From: Liolophura sinensis
Lineage: Eukaryota > Mollusca > Polyplacophora > Chitonida > Chitonidae
Length of the DNA: 64,000 nucleotides
Assembly: GCF_032854445.1 (NCBI RefSeq)
Contig: NC_088300.1
Location: forward strand, 50,649,682-50,713,681
Direction of reading: 5' to 3'
Made by a program: the position numbers and the translations under genes. Under the pieces are notes generated by a model. The model did no database searches and was not told the origin of the DNA. It saw nothing but the letters and a program-made list of their open reading frames with translations. Position 1 is the first letter of the stretch, and the number at the start of each line of letters is the position of its first letter. Positions 44,030 to 59,179 of the stretch are shown here, piece after piece.

Positions 44030-44214
44030 GAATATGGTCAGTATTTCCCCTATCTGTTGAATATGGTCAGTATTTCCCCTATCTGTTGAATATGGTCAGT
44101 ATTTCCCCTATCTGTTGAATATGGTCAGTATTTCCCCTATCTGTTGAATATGGTCAGTATTTCCCCTATCTGTTGAATATGGTCAGTATTTCCCCTATCT
44201 GTTGAAGGATGGTC
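44030..44214. repeat. 29-bp tandem repeat, six near-identical copies
   Basis: GAATATGGTCAGTATTTCCC plus CTATCTGTT recurs at 44030, 44059, 44088, 44117, 44146 and 44175 without visible change, followed by a partial, altered seventh copy. The identity indicates recent expansion. Confidence 0.97.
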
Positions 44215-46628
44215 AAAACTTGGCAGAGCACGACAAAAACTATACATGAAAGTTTATGTTAGGTCAAAGACAAATCGACATGAGCTGGATTCACACAGTT
44301 GTTAGATTACAACTTACTTATCTTCCTGCTGGTCAGAATTTATTCCATGTACTATCGACCGAGTTCCAAGCGTAGATGACCGATTTCCGTCATCACTTAC
44401 GTCATCATCAAATGGGTTATCCATCGGTGTTAGTTGAGAGCGGATCATTGTAGACATTCGCTTTGTATGAAGAAATGCCTCTTTACCATTCATTGTACTT
44501 CATCCTGTTAGGTGTCTTTCGCGTTTTTTCGGTTGCATTTTTCCACTGGGTTTTTAATTGGGAGTACTCCTGCGTCTTTGTTAAATTCTCGGTTATAAGT
44601 GTCCATGCGCAGTCTCTCTGCACCATTGGCTTTCCGTCATGTCGTTTGTTTTCAATCGCAGATTTATGATTTTTAAGCAAATTTTTCTTTCAGTTTAGAG
44701 AAATTTTTGTTGCGCTTTCCTTTAAAAGCCATTATACTATACACAGATATTCTGAAGCTAAACAGGGGATGCAGCTACGTGAAAAATGCGCTATATCAGA
44801 CTATAAGGTCATTCATATATACGCCAAAGAGATCCTTAATTAAAATACCAATAACATGAGTCATCAGTGGAATCATCTGAACACATGAAGTTTAGCTTGA
44901 GCGAAAAAGATAATCTAAACATTAGTTAATTCGAACTTAAAACGGTTGGTGCAAAAAGGTTATTCTAATCGCAGTTTAAGGACAGATTAGTATACCCCGA
45001 CTTAAACCAAACCTTAATCTATGTTGGAACTAACGGGCTATGGTCAGTGAACAAGCCAACGTAAATAACACTATAATTCAGTTTAAAGTGTGGCGCTTTC
45101 ACTTAGATCTTACTTATCTTATATATACTAGTATATATAGGCAACAGTATAAGAACAGACCCTAACGTTTTCATGCAGCTTTCCACTGTCAAATCCGTTC
45201 AGAAAACGTAGGCATATTTATTTAATTACAGCCTACTTAAGTGGACGAGACTGTTTCTAACCAAAGAGTCTTTAATTTTGTCAGCAATTCTGGTGAGAGA
45301 GGCCTGTAAGTTGTTAATGTTCCGTTTCGACTAATTGGAGTTGATAGCCTCCAACAAATACGGATTGTTGGTTTTCCACAGAGGCCAAAACACGCCATGA
45401 AGATCGAGGATAGGGAGGAAAAGCACGATGCCTCAGCGTGTTCAAAACACATGCATCTGTTGCTGGAGGTACACGTACATACCTGCAGACAATGTTGGCA
45501 GAATCCGTGGGGACAGCGGAGAGCAGGGTAAATTACCGGGTAAATTAGCTTACGAAAAACAGATCATTGGTTGCGGAAGGCGATGTTAGTAACCGGATAC
45601 GCGCTGTTTAGACGCTTCCTTCCAAACATAGACGGTGAGCCAGGCTATTAAGTAGGTAGAGCCTAGCCAGATACCACACTTAGGATCTGTTATGACTGCA
45701 CGCGCTTTCCAATTAGGTGAAATTTGTCCAGACCCTCTCTCTAGCAGGTATTGTAATTAACTGGCAATCGGGGCAGCTCGAGAAGCCGTTATATTGCAGG
45801 GGCATCAAAGTGATGAGCTAACGCGAGTGTCTTCCTCCACCAGGAACCCACCCCGACACAACTTTCGTAACTTCATTATCTTCTAACCTTCCCGGTAATT
45901 ACATTGACGCCTTTATAGTCTCTTACAGGACAAGTTTCTTCATTCCTCCAAAACCACCCGCCATGAGGAGCAGCTGACGAGTGTTTGACTCCTGGAGTGC
46001 TCGAATTCTAGTTCTGTCAACAGCAGTAATAACTATTCATGGAAATAAATTGTGCCTATATCATTTCTTTACTTTGTTTTTGAACATACCTTTGTCACCA
46101 AAAAAATTTGTGACGCCTCTATCGGAATTTTTTTTCATGCCAGGCTACGCATGGAAGTACTGTATTTAAATCTGATACAAAATCAGAACTAATAGTCAAT
46201 GGAGAATAACGAAAACAGAAGTTAGAGTTCGACAAATTAGTTTCAAATCAATACAACCAGTATCATCATGACCAAACTATAATTGTAATATGATATATTG
46301 CTGAGAGGGACTGGAAAGACCTTCAAGAGCTTTGCTGTGTTAATATTGCCTTGGGTTCAGTCCAGGGGTGCATAAGCATCGCTGATTTCAAACCAGTATA
46401 TGGTGCTTATATAACGTCTTAGCTGAGGTAAATTGAAAAGAAGATTTCACTGATCACACGTAACTTTTTGGTAACTGGTATACTGTCTTGTCACTACATA
46501 TATACAGCTGAAAATAACGTCTTTCTCAGATACATTTACTTTGTATTTAGACCAAGACGTACATGTGTTCCAGGACATGCATTCCTACTGATATGAAGTT
46601 TGTGTCTGGAATATAGAAAAATGGTTCC
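44215..46628. other. Non-coding intergenic DNA
   Basis: No supported gene. 45700-45990 is complex unique sequence with GTAATTAAC, TTATCTTC and GGTAATTAC words and may be regulatory (inference only). A weak SINE-tail-like word (GATATATTGCTGAGAG) lies at about 46292. Confidence 0.45.
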
Positions 46629-46788
46629 TGACATCACTCAAACAGTAAACTACGGTATGTGAAATCAAAAATCATGACATCACTCAAACAGTAAACTACG
46701 GTATGTGAAATCAAAAATCATGACATCACTCAAACAGTAAACTACGGTATGTGAAATCATATCATGACATCACTAAAACAGTAAACTA
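46629..46788. repeat. 46-bp tandem repeat
   Basis: TGACATCACTCAAACAGTAA starts at 46629, 46675, 46721 and (slightly shortened) 46765. The first three units are essentially identical. The last partial copy abuts the tail of a SINE. Confidence 0.95.
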
Positions 46789-47064
46789 CTTTTATTTATT
46801 TGATCGGTGTTTTACGTCAAGAATATTTCACTTACCCGACAGCGGCAGCGGCAGCGGCAGCGGCAAACATTATGGAGGGAGGAAACCGGGCAGAGCCTTG
46901 GGGAAACACACAGCCATCCATAAGCTGCAGCAGACATTCCCATGTACGACCGGAGAGGAAGTCAGCATGAGCTGGACTTGAACTCACAGGGAACGCATTG
47001 GTGAGAGGCTCCTGGGTCATTGCGCCGTGTTGGCTTGCTAATCCCCTCGGCCATGGGGGCCCCC
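46789..47064 (-). mobile_element. tRNA-derived SINE, near full length, minus orientation
   Basis: Read on the minus strand: GGGGGCCCCCATGG head start, a tRNA-like region with B-box GTGAGTTCAAGTCCAGC, a body with the same central block as at 6903, AGTGAAATATTCTTGACG, GTAAAACACCGATC and an AAATAAATAAAA tail. A GGCAGC hexamer expansion (about 46839-46864) sits where other copies read GGCGGCC. This is the best copy of the family in the window. Confidence 0.85.
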
Positions 47065-48274
47065 AGTAAGCTACAATATTCTTACTAACGGCTTTACTGA
47101 AACATACGGTGGTGGCTTGCTTTACCGTGTATTTGTCCTAAGAAATGACACTTTTAGTTACATACTTTTACAGGAAAGTTTTGGGAAAAGTTCATTTTTT
47201 TTTTGTTTTGTCTTATCTGTTCCAATACATGATCATGTCTAAGCGATCACACTTTGTCTCTTGTCTTTTCCAGGCATTATATCAATTTAGTACATGGACA
47301 AACATCTGCTGATTCTGTCGTTATCTTCCACATATATACTACCATATATACGCAAAACTTTCTTACGATTGCTAACAGGAAACTAAAACCAGGTTTGTGG
47401 CAACCTTCCCCTGGACCCAAAATGGTGATAGATAAGAAGTCAAACTTATTTTATTCAATAAAAATCTTTGATGTCATAAACGTCATGTTAGCAGGGTAAC
47501 CCGTGATCTGCCGGGTGTAACCCACCTTCTCCTATCTTACACCCTAATACTCAACGTTTAACTTTTGGATACTCTCTACCACCTTAACTCTTTTCTTCAA
47601 AATACTTTCTAAACAAATCGGGATATATAAAATTATTTGTTTGGATACAATACTGTGTAAAGTGAGAAATGGTGTGTGGTGACAACGTAATGTGAGGATT
47701 GAGCTGTGTGGGCAGAGTGTAGAACACATGCTGTTAAAGGTTCTATTAAATTTTCGTATGTAACTAAATGGGACAGCAAACAATACAACATAGTCTAATT
47801 TCACGCTTTAGGTGCTTTTCCTTTACATTCTGCTAAAAGCAGGCCACGATGAACTGAGAGATTTTATCTTCACCATGCACAACATTATGGCGAGTAATCT
47901 TGGTGGACATTTTCACCAAAGTAGCTGTATATGGAAGTCAGTATAGGGCTTTATCGGAATGCTTTTAAATCACAAACACAGAAGACGTATTTCTGCTGAG
48001 TGTCAAGAATTCCAAACGTCATCAGAAGCGTCCAAAGAAGGATGGGCTATTCAAGACAAGTCAAGTGATACTCGGACTGAACACTGGTCGTTGCCATTCT
48101 ACTCTTTGTCCCCATTCACAGCGATAACATCGAAACAGACGACCTTCTCTCCTTTAGTAAGCTCTCGTCTGTTTCCACTCAACTTATATTCACTAGCTAG
48201 CAATGGTGCTGAATAGCTTGAAGAGCGTTCGCCATAAAGTGCATCCTCCACGGTGTCGACTGAAGTAGAACTGT
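47065..48274. other. Non-coding intergenic DNA
   Basis: No supported gene; open frames of about 80-86 codons (47254-47499, 47544-47804, 47959-48216) lack recognisable domains. Confidence 0.5.
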
Positions 48275-48607
48275 CTATCTCAAATCCTTGTCTGGCGTGT
48301 TGCTCTTCAGTTCGCATTTAGAGCCGGTCATCCGTGAAACACACACAGCGTATGTTTTGTCAATTTGTCGCCCGTAATTGCTGCCTTGCCGCCACCGGAC
48401 AAAGACTGTGTTCTGGGCCGTGAAAGCTGGGGTTAGACCCCGATCCCCAAAGAGCTGCCCCGTACCAAAGACGCGCGAGTGGCTCTCCGGATGAAGAAAG
48501 ACCACATACCACCCACAATCTGTAGTCATGGCTTCGTTTTGAAGACGGACAAAGACAGTGCTTATGTCTGAGTGTAACACATAAACGACCAATAAAACCC
48601 TCAACAA
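48275..48607 (-). other. Unrecognised 110-codon open frame in a GC-richer patch
   Basis: Open from 48607 to 48275 on the minus strand, overlapped by a second minus-strand frame (48360-48674). The protein would contain VFVRLQNEAMTTDCGWYVVF and a second VFVRWRQG segment about 60 residues later, so the word TTTGTCCG(T/G) occurs twice. I recognise no family. It may be the relic of a transposable element or chance openness in a GC-richer patch; not called as a gene. Confidence 0.25.
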
Positions 48608-49199
48608 GGTGTGCGAAATCTATACCATGTTGTGACTCTGTGCCAGACATTGTTTGCTCCCTGATTTGATCCAATACTCATGTTTTCTCAACAAAGAATT
48701 GTCAGTTATACTTCTAACATCTAAAAAATCATACCGTACAAATAAAGCTATACTTTAATGATCAACCACATTGAACTTTCTATTATGACTCGACTATAGC
48801 CATGATCAGAAAAGTGTGGCAGACATAAAGATTTATAGAGAAGACAGAAAAATGTGTTATGCATTCGTACACTATGAATGGGGATGTGTTTGTACGACCG
48901 CTATTGCTGAAACACTCAGCAATAGCTCAATGTTCTGGGAGTGATTTTTGATCACGAGTTATATAAATGTAAATGGGTTTAATTCGTCAAATAGTCGCCT
49001 ATCGCGTAAAACTGGATTTCACTCTGAATTCCGCACGCAGACCTAATCGTGACAGCAAGTGTTCATACGCAGACTGATGTTAAACTGTACACCAACTTGA
49101 GTCAAATGATGGAACTAGACATTTACATGTTAACTGTGGTAAGCGATCCTATACATATGGTAAGTATTCCCGACCACGACTGCAAATGTTGTCTTTTAT
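48608..49199. other. Non-coding DNA with a perfect 10-bp hairpin
   Basis: No gene. At 48901-48925 CTATTGCTGA and TCAGCAATAG form a perfect 10-bp stem around AACAC. The rest is AT-rich. Confidence 0.5.
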
Positions 49200-49410
49200 T
49201 GAGCTAATTTGGTGGGAGGTTCGAATCTCGTTGTCGCTGGTCACATTTGGAAGTTAAAAAGCTTTAAGGGGTACTTAGCTATTTGAAAAGTTTCTCCCCT
49301 GATCTGATCGGTTTCTTCTCTTTAACAAATCCCGACTGCCGTGATATAAGTGAAATATCCTTTGAATGCGCTGTAAAAACCCCATTCCCTCAAACAAATC
49401 AATGCAATAC
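49200..49410 (+). mobile_element. Decayed tRNA-derived SINE
   Basis: A B-box-like GAGGTTCGAATCTCG (about 49216) is followed by a GGTTTCTTCTC segment and a tail GCCGTGATATAAGTGAAATA, then GCGCTGTAAAAACC. The order and spacing match molluscan SINEs. Both ends are diverged. Confidence 0.5.
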
Positions 49411-51079
49411 TGTTTGAGCCAACCTTTTCGCTTGCAGAGGATAGGGGTCTCAGAGGGCGTTTCCGTGCGTAACATGTGAAAACTCAAACTAAAACTGATG
49501 CCATTCTTATTCATTTCCAGGTGCGGTTCTCGTGCAGCACTTTGTCCGGGTTTAAATGCTAAAATGTCTCCTTCGAGCGAAGACAAACAGATTTGACTGG
49601 TATACTTTTGTGAATGTCACTATTATAACAAACGTATTAAGCAACAGGACATAGGACGTTAGTTTTTTTTCTTCTTTCTATCCAAAGTTGACGCTTTTAT
49701 TACTGGCTTTGCCATGTAACTATATAGAGACAGGCTTTGTTTTGAGATACATTAGTAACATATGGGTGGTATAAAATGGTACGTGCGAAACAAAGCCGCG
49801 GATGGCGACAGACTCAGTAAGCATGCGTGAGCTGTTGGTTGGGAAGTTTCTTCCAAATTCGCAAATAATTGAGATGTAGTCTGACATTTAGACAAAGCCT
49901 TCCTGCAGGTGAAAGAAAAAAACGGATTTAAGTAGTAACTGTAACCGTTCGCCCAATAAACCCTCATTTCTATATCGTCACGTGTCATTGACGGTGGCCA
50001 TGGCATAGTCGCCGAGCCGTGTACGATGACTATCGCCTGGCCGACAAGACTCTATGAAAGCTGGGACAAAGGGCAATACGCTGAGAGCGACCTCCTTTCA
50101 CACGGCTTATGTGTAGCACAAACTAACAAAGCAGCTAATTTGATTTTAGCCTCCCATTAAAATATGGCCCCGTTTTTCAAAGATGCAGTTTGATGCTCCG
50201 TTTCTGCTCAAGGTATTTTCTCAGAAGCAATTTGTTTTCCCTTAATCTCGGCTGAACGACCGATGATAAAGAGTTGAGAATTAATCGCCATCTTGAGGCA
50301 CCTGCCTCTAGTCACGTGACATGTCACTTCATACGCAAAAGTCAAGGATCTCTTGGTGTCTGTGGAATAACTTTTTCGGAGTTTCTGACGTCTAGGAAAT
50401 TTACACATGGCTATAATTGAAAAAGACTTCTCTCATTTTTCTTACTGACTAGGAATGTATTGTTTTGATACAAGCCCAGAAGCGTACAGAGGTATATTTT
50501 AAAACATACCAAACTTCCAAAAAATAGTTCGTGCCACCCCAGGACTATGAAAAAGAATTAAGATTCGCTAATTGCATTCAACTTGACGGAGATAGACAGA
50601 AAAACACAATAGTAAATGCAACATAAGAAAAGATGGCTAGGGTAAACAGATTGGATTCTTGTAGTATGCCTTATTTACTTACTGGTAGCCATTATGGTTT
50701 TTTGCACATCACTACAGACGTGTAGCTAATTTCTTCCCAACTGTCGGCTGAAATTACACAATATATTAAATACAGTCGGCTAATCAACTGGCGGGTCTGT
50801 TCAGTTAGACAACTTTGAAGTGTTTATTATACAGAGAGGAAAAACAGATGAAAATCTGGAACTTAAAACAACCCAAAAAATTGCAACAAATTTCCCTAAC
50901 TGCAGGAGTTCCGAGTCTAACACCTTCGCCGAGGAAGAGAGAATTGTAATTCCTGCAATCTGAAATTATTCCCCTGGGAACATCAAAAGGCCATGTGTTT
51001 AGGAAAGACCGTGATTAAATATCATAACTTCTGAAGATATTATTAACGAACATAATAAGTCCTCTTCCAAGAAGCCGCC
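49411..51079. other. Non-coding intergenic DNA
   Basis: No supported gene; one stretch at 49970-50060 is less AT-rich. Open frames of 66-103 codons in the region (for example 49275-49586 minus, which overlaps the SINE) lack domains. Confidence 0.5.
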
Positions 51080-51640
51080 CATGTGTTTCTGTCCCGGTAA
51101 AATTATTTCATCTCAACGAAAAGTTTTTCCACCACGAGTCTTCAAGGCGATCTCCCGTGGACTACCTCTGACACTGTGTGGAGAAAACATATTAGCTTTC
51201 GGGTTTTTCATTCGGCGGGTAAATTACACCAGCAATCAGCGGCTCGTTCTAAAGTTCGTCTGAAATGGATACAGCCTATGATTACGCATGCGGTATTGCA
51301 GCCTCGCTTTGGTTTCCCCGCGGTGGAGTAATTTGATTTTTATGACTTAGACGAAGAGAAAAAGCCGGAGCGAAAAGCGGACTCGGTAGGGGGCGATACA
51401 CCTATTTCCTAAATCAGCCAGAGAAACTCTTAACTATTATGAGACCTGTTATGCTGAATTCTCTCAAGGGTTTTAATTTCAACCAACGGATAAAAAGTAC
51501 AGAGCAATTGCAAATTTCTCCATTCGGGTTACATGCAGAGCGAGGAAATTATTAGCTATCTAGTTCGCCTTTTAGCCGGGGCTTGCGTCTGGTCTCATCA
51601 TGATCTGCTGTTAGAAATTGGACAAGGGGACAGAACAGAA
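51080..51640. promoter_or_regulatory. Candidate distal regulatory block
   Basis: About 560 bases of complex unique sequence without runs or repeats. It includes TAATTTGATT, GGTAAATTACACC, TTTTAATTTC and ATTATTAGC words that homeodomain factors could bind. It lies about 5 kb upstream of Msx gene B. Function is inference from composition. Confidence 0.2.
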
Positions 51641-51825
51641 GAACACCGACTGACTTGTCATCTTCAATACGCTCATAACAATTAAACACAACTAGAATAA
51701 ATTCCTAGTTAGTCAGGAGATTATTTGGTTTTGTCGGCTTGTGACTGGTATATGGCATAAAGTTTGCAAATTGTCCATTCCACTCGGTGCTGATTTCACC
51801 CACCTATGTAAACTCATCAGTCGCC

Positions 51826-51890
51826 ATATGAGTGAAATATCCTCTAGTATACGACAGTCACATATAAAACACCAATCAAATAAATACACA
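51826..51890 (+). mobile_element. SINE 3'-tail fragment
   Basis: GAGTGAAATATCCTCTAGTA, then ATAAAACACCAATCAAATAA, the same 3' end as the 46789 SINE. The 5' part is missing. Confidence 0.65.
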
Positions 51891-52151
51891 TTAAATGGAG
51901 TGCTTATATGTTCGTCTAACAAGAACCAAATGTATTACCAACACACTCAATGTAGATTTAGTTACAATCACGTGAAACAGTGTTTGCTCTTCGTATTTGG
52001 CAGATGAGAATGTATTAATGCGGGCAATTCTGCCTAAATCAATAATAAAGCAGTGGAGTATGGATTGAATTTATTAGATTACATCCACTTTCATGAAGGT
52101 TAAAATATGTTGCAGTGTTAACTGTATGTGTTAACGTCTATTTTATACGCA

Positions 52152-52198
52152 GAAACTCAGGCCGTACGTGGGGAGGTCTGTCAGCAACCTGCGGATGG
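52152..52198 (+). mobile_element. SINE core fragment
   Basis: GGCCGTACGTGGGGAGGTCTG followed by CAGCAACCTGCGGATGG matches the central part of the 6903/46789 SINE. It stops where a long AT repeat begins. Confidence 0.7.
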
Positions 52199-53029
<831 letters not shown>

Positions 53030-53480
53030 ATTTTCCGATATCATGTCCTCATTTCCGGTCCGAAGCCATTCCTTACAGAACCGGGGAATTAATTCTCGCC
53101 TCGAATTCTGCCGACCAATGGCGATCGTCCGATAAGTTGCTCCTCTGCCGCGGCTCAACACGGTTATCTCGGCACGGGGGAATTATGAAAAATTCTGACA
53201 AACTTGACAGCGATTGCCAAAATGCCACCGAGGTCGACCGTATTTAAAACTTGACGGTTTATCAGTTTGCCTTTGTCGAGACACAATTAATGTATCGAAA
53301 AGAGATCATTGGCGGCTTAGTTCGAGTAAACAGCGTCCAGCTATTCACAGTTTACCGCCATTAAGGTCGAACGGTTTACTCAGTTGACCGAAAACTCGGG
53401 GAAATGGTCACTTCCTCTGATTAGGTCTATTGGTTTCTAATGTAATCAGAATGGCTCTGGTGGGAGAATACCTCGCGCAT
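53030..53480. promoter_or_regulatory. Candidate regulatory block upstream of Msx gene B
   Basis: Complex, CpG-containing unique DNA with CCAAT, GGTTATC, GGGGAATTATG and ACAATTAATG words, about 3.3 kb upstream of the gene B start. It differs clearly from the AT-rich flanks. Suggests an enhancer; not shown. Confidence 0.25.
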
Positions 53481-56400
53481 GCGCCAGGATTTATCCCTCA
53501 GAAAAGCCAAAACCCATTGGGGACTTTCCTGCACAAAAAGAGTAAAGAAAAAAATGACAGCAGTGAATTTCGTTGAAATATTGGATAACTTTTAGATAAA
53601 GGAAGCTTTTCAGTTTTTGTTTAAGAATGGATCAGAAATGTCTAGTGTATTATTTATACGTCTACAGCCGAATGCTCACAGCAGTGGTTAAGGTGGAACC
53701 TTAGGCGAAATGACGTCTCTGTGTTGAATTTTTTTGTTTGTTTTGACATGCGTGGCATATAGCTATAAAATAATCTATTTATTTCTTCGTTGATCATATA
53801 CATGTACAAATTCTTTATCAGGTTCACTTTTTACTTTTGTTGTTTCTAAAAAAGTCCTTTTAATCATTTTTGATAACAATTTTAATGATCAGTTTTAATT
53901 AGCAGGAATTGGAATTCTGGTCGAAGTGGTAATATTTAATTATCGAAAGATTAACTTGATTGTTTCAGAAAATTGGATTTTAGAGTAGAATTTTTAATGC
54001 ACTGAATTCATTTTTATAGATGGGTTTGATTGAGACAATATCGGGTGTTTAATGGACTTATCTATCCATACACATTTAACATGTATTTCAAGTATACCGC
54101 TATTCGAGCAATGACCAGTGTATTATATAATAGTTCTTTACTGAACAAGTCATATACACAAACACACTCTAGTGGTATAGTAGTACAAGAAGCACCGCGA
54201 GACAAGATTGACATGGTCTCCATCCTTACGTAATTTAAAGTTAAACGAAATCCCTTGTTTACTTGTCCATCTATTATCTGGTTAAGAGCACCCATGCACT
54301 TCAGTTTGTAATACAGAGTATAGGTTGCCAAAAGCTGTGGTGAAACAAGGTGTACAAGGAGACCCCGCTGCGGGTAACACGCAATTGTATTTGTGGGTGG
54401 GTACTTAAAACAGACCTCAGCCTATGTAAGCACCTATGCAGGGCCCCTCCCACGGGGCGCGCTGTTTATACCCTGAGAGCTGACATAGAGCGACAATAAC
54501 TAAGTAAGTAATCCTGTTCAGCGCACCCCACCCAGTCAGCCACATAACCATGGCCCGAGGGTTTAACCTCTCCATTTCGGTAAACAGAAAGCCTGAGAAC
54601 AAAGTTCAACAATATCAAACATGCACGTGTAGATTGATAATGCATTTTTCACACATTCTTTCTGTAAACTGTTATGCTCGTATCGTGCAGTTTCAAAAGA
54701 GCAACAGACTTGCAGGCGACCACGTAGCTAATTGAGACAGATTGTAACATAACAATCGCACATTGGCCCCTGCTGCTTAGCACAGAGTGGAAGCAACGCC
54801 ATCAGAGTGTTGGGAGCATAGAATGCTTTAGAAAAAGAACATATAAGCGATTCATATCTGTAACAAATATAATGTGTAGATGGAGTAGAAAAACACTATG
54901 CAAAAACTTGGCATAAATTCCATAATGTAAAAGCTCGAAAAACGGGAGATGTAATTTTGGACTACACATTGTGCAAGCGTACAGAATCATACGTGTATTG
55001 TGCATGTATGCTTGGGGCTCTGTGTATTGTGAATACCATGAAATACTACTCTGAGTGTTATTTTTTTATCAATTACTTAATAAAACAGATGGCATAATTT
55101 ACATCGGCATTTTACTTGATGAACGTGAATCGTTTACATACAAAGTTTCATCCTGCCTCCTGAAAGAGGCTTAGTTTGTACATCGTGTTAACACATGTTT
55201 TGCGAACATTAAAATTTTAAGCAAATTGTATATCGTACGTCTGCCCGCCAAACAACAAACACCATCCAATCCCTCACGAATAACAACATTCTAAGTCGAT
55301 ATGGTTCCAAAGCAGTTCACCTGGTGAGAGTATTATCCTTTGGAAAGTTTTGCATGTGTGTGATATGATGATATATAATCTTACAGTGTCCATCAGTATC
55401 ATTGTTCACCTCAAACCCATCCCCGTCACGGATGACCAGTTCCTCAATAGTTTTGAACAGGGTCGCCTGAAAGGCGCCACACTCTCATCGCCTGACCATT
55501 AAACACAGATTACCTGTCCACTTGACGCTAAACCGCAGTCTTGTGTTTGCAGCTCTCTCCAAATGGCCAGTGATCAATTGAGATTTGTACTTATCTTACA
55601 CTTAACCATTCCCACACCAGCTTGAACATACTTACGCCCTCGAGCTATTCACCCCACCCCCAAGAGCCATTGTTCACCGTTCCCAGTAGGCACGGCACCC
55701 AGTTCAAGGCTTCAGGGTCTCTGTAATAATTTCTACAGGGAGTACTAAAAACATACATTGGAATTTCTGACATAGATGTACGTACAGTACATCCAGGCAA
55801 ACTTATTTCTGGTGCCAAGATTATTTGCGCACTTTTTGTTAAGGAATAACAAGGGTTCAAGAATAGCATTAAATTTTGTTTATTAAAAAAACGGTTTTGG
55901 GCGACCAAGATGGAACCACAGCCTAAAAAAATGTTTAATTCTTACCGTAATACTTTTACATGCGTGTGTTATTGCAGCTGTAGTAAATACAAATAGAAGT
56001 TTCTTAAATATGAGACAAGCGGACGCTCATTCTGTGGATGGGTTTCACGGTATACAGACGTGTGAAATGTTGGTGTAAGCATGTGAAATGACTCGCAATA
56101 AAAGGAAAGCGGAGTACACTTTATATGAATTATGAACAAACACTTCTCCCTAAAGTAAAGGTGTGATAGTGCGTTGTAGTTCAGATAGGGGAACGAGATT
56201 CGCGAGCAGTGTAGCGCCAGTGAGGTTTAAAAGGGTCATCAATAAACATTTTACACTCCTTTGACGGCATTCAGACACCAGATCGCTGTAATAACACGCA
56301 GCCTACCACCCGGCCCGTCTAATTCAACCGTGAAAACTCGATTATCTTCTTGTGGCGTTGTGTGTGGTACGTCACTTCCGTTTCGCACGTGTTCACGTGA

Positions 56401-56600
56401 GAGCTGCTCTTATGTTCATGTCGTCTGGTTTCTAGCATCATTAAGAATTGGAAAAGAGCACGAGTACTATCGAAGACAAATTTGAGTGTATACCAGATTT
56501 CCGTTGAGGACAGACAGTCCATAGCCTTCTTGAGCAGGGTTGGCACAATTATAATCGGTGAGACGAGAAAAACAGAACTTAGAGGACGCGTGTGTGTTAC
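53481..56600. other. Non-coding DNA upstream of Msx gene B
   Basis: No supported gene. A GC-richer patch lies at 54350-54570; overlapping short open frames there have no domain. A TTTAAAAGG word at about 56226 is an alternative, weaker TATA candidate for gene B. Confidence 0.45.
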
Positions 56601-56602
56601 TC

Positions 56603-56632
56603 TATAAGAATGAGACATGGGACTTTGAAGAC
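56603..56632 (+). promoter_or_regulatory. Possible TATA-type core promoter of Msx gene B
   Basis: TATAAGA at 56603-56609 would place a start near 56632 and give a leader of about 130 nt without an obvious initiator. Weak evidence; the true start may be elsewhere. Confidence 0.2.
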
Positions 56633-56761
56633 GAAACTGCCACTTACACATAACCAGACCACCGAGAGAGTCGTTACAACATTGGAATCCTTCATTACAT
56701 CTTTAAAGAGTTTCTCAAGTTCTTTGGTCTCAATCGATACGGTGTCTTTCATGTAGACAAG

Positions 56762-59042
<2,281 letters not shown>

Positions 59043-59159
59043 TTCCTCATATAAACGCGATTTTCACTGATTGACACTTGACTATACGAATTTGTGCAAT
59101 ATTTCGCGTTTTCATTCAAACTGTCCCAAATTCCACTGGCTTTATAATTATATTCAAAT

Positions 59160-59165
59160 AATAAA
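59160..59165 (+). terminator. Poly(A) signal of Msx gene B
   Basis: AATAAA 118 bases after the stop codon, followed by T-rich and TG-rich DNA (TGATGTGTGCTTTGTAATTG) that fits a downstream element. Predicted 3' UTR about 140 nt. Confidence 0.6.
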
Positions 59166-59179
59166 ACTTTAATATTTAT

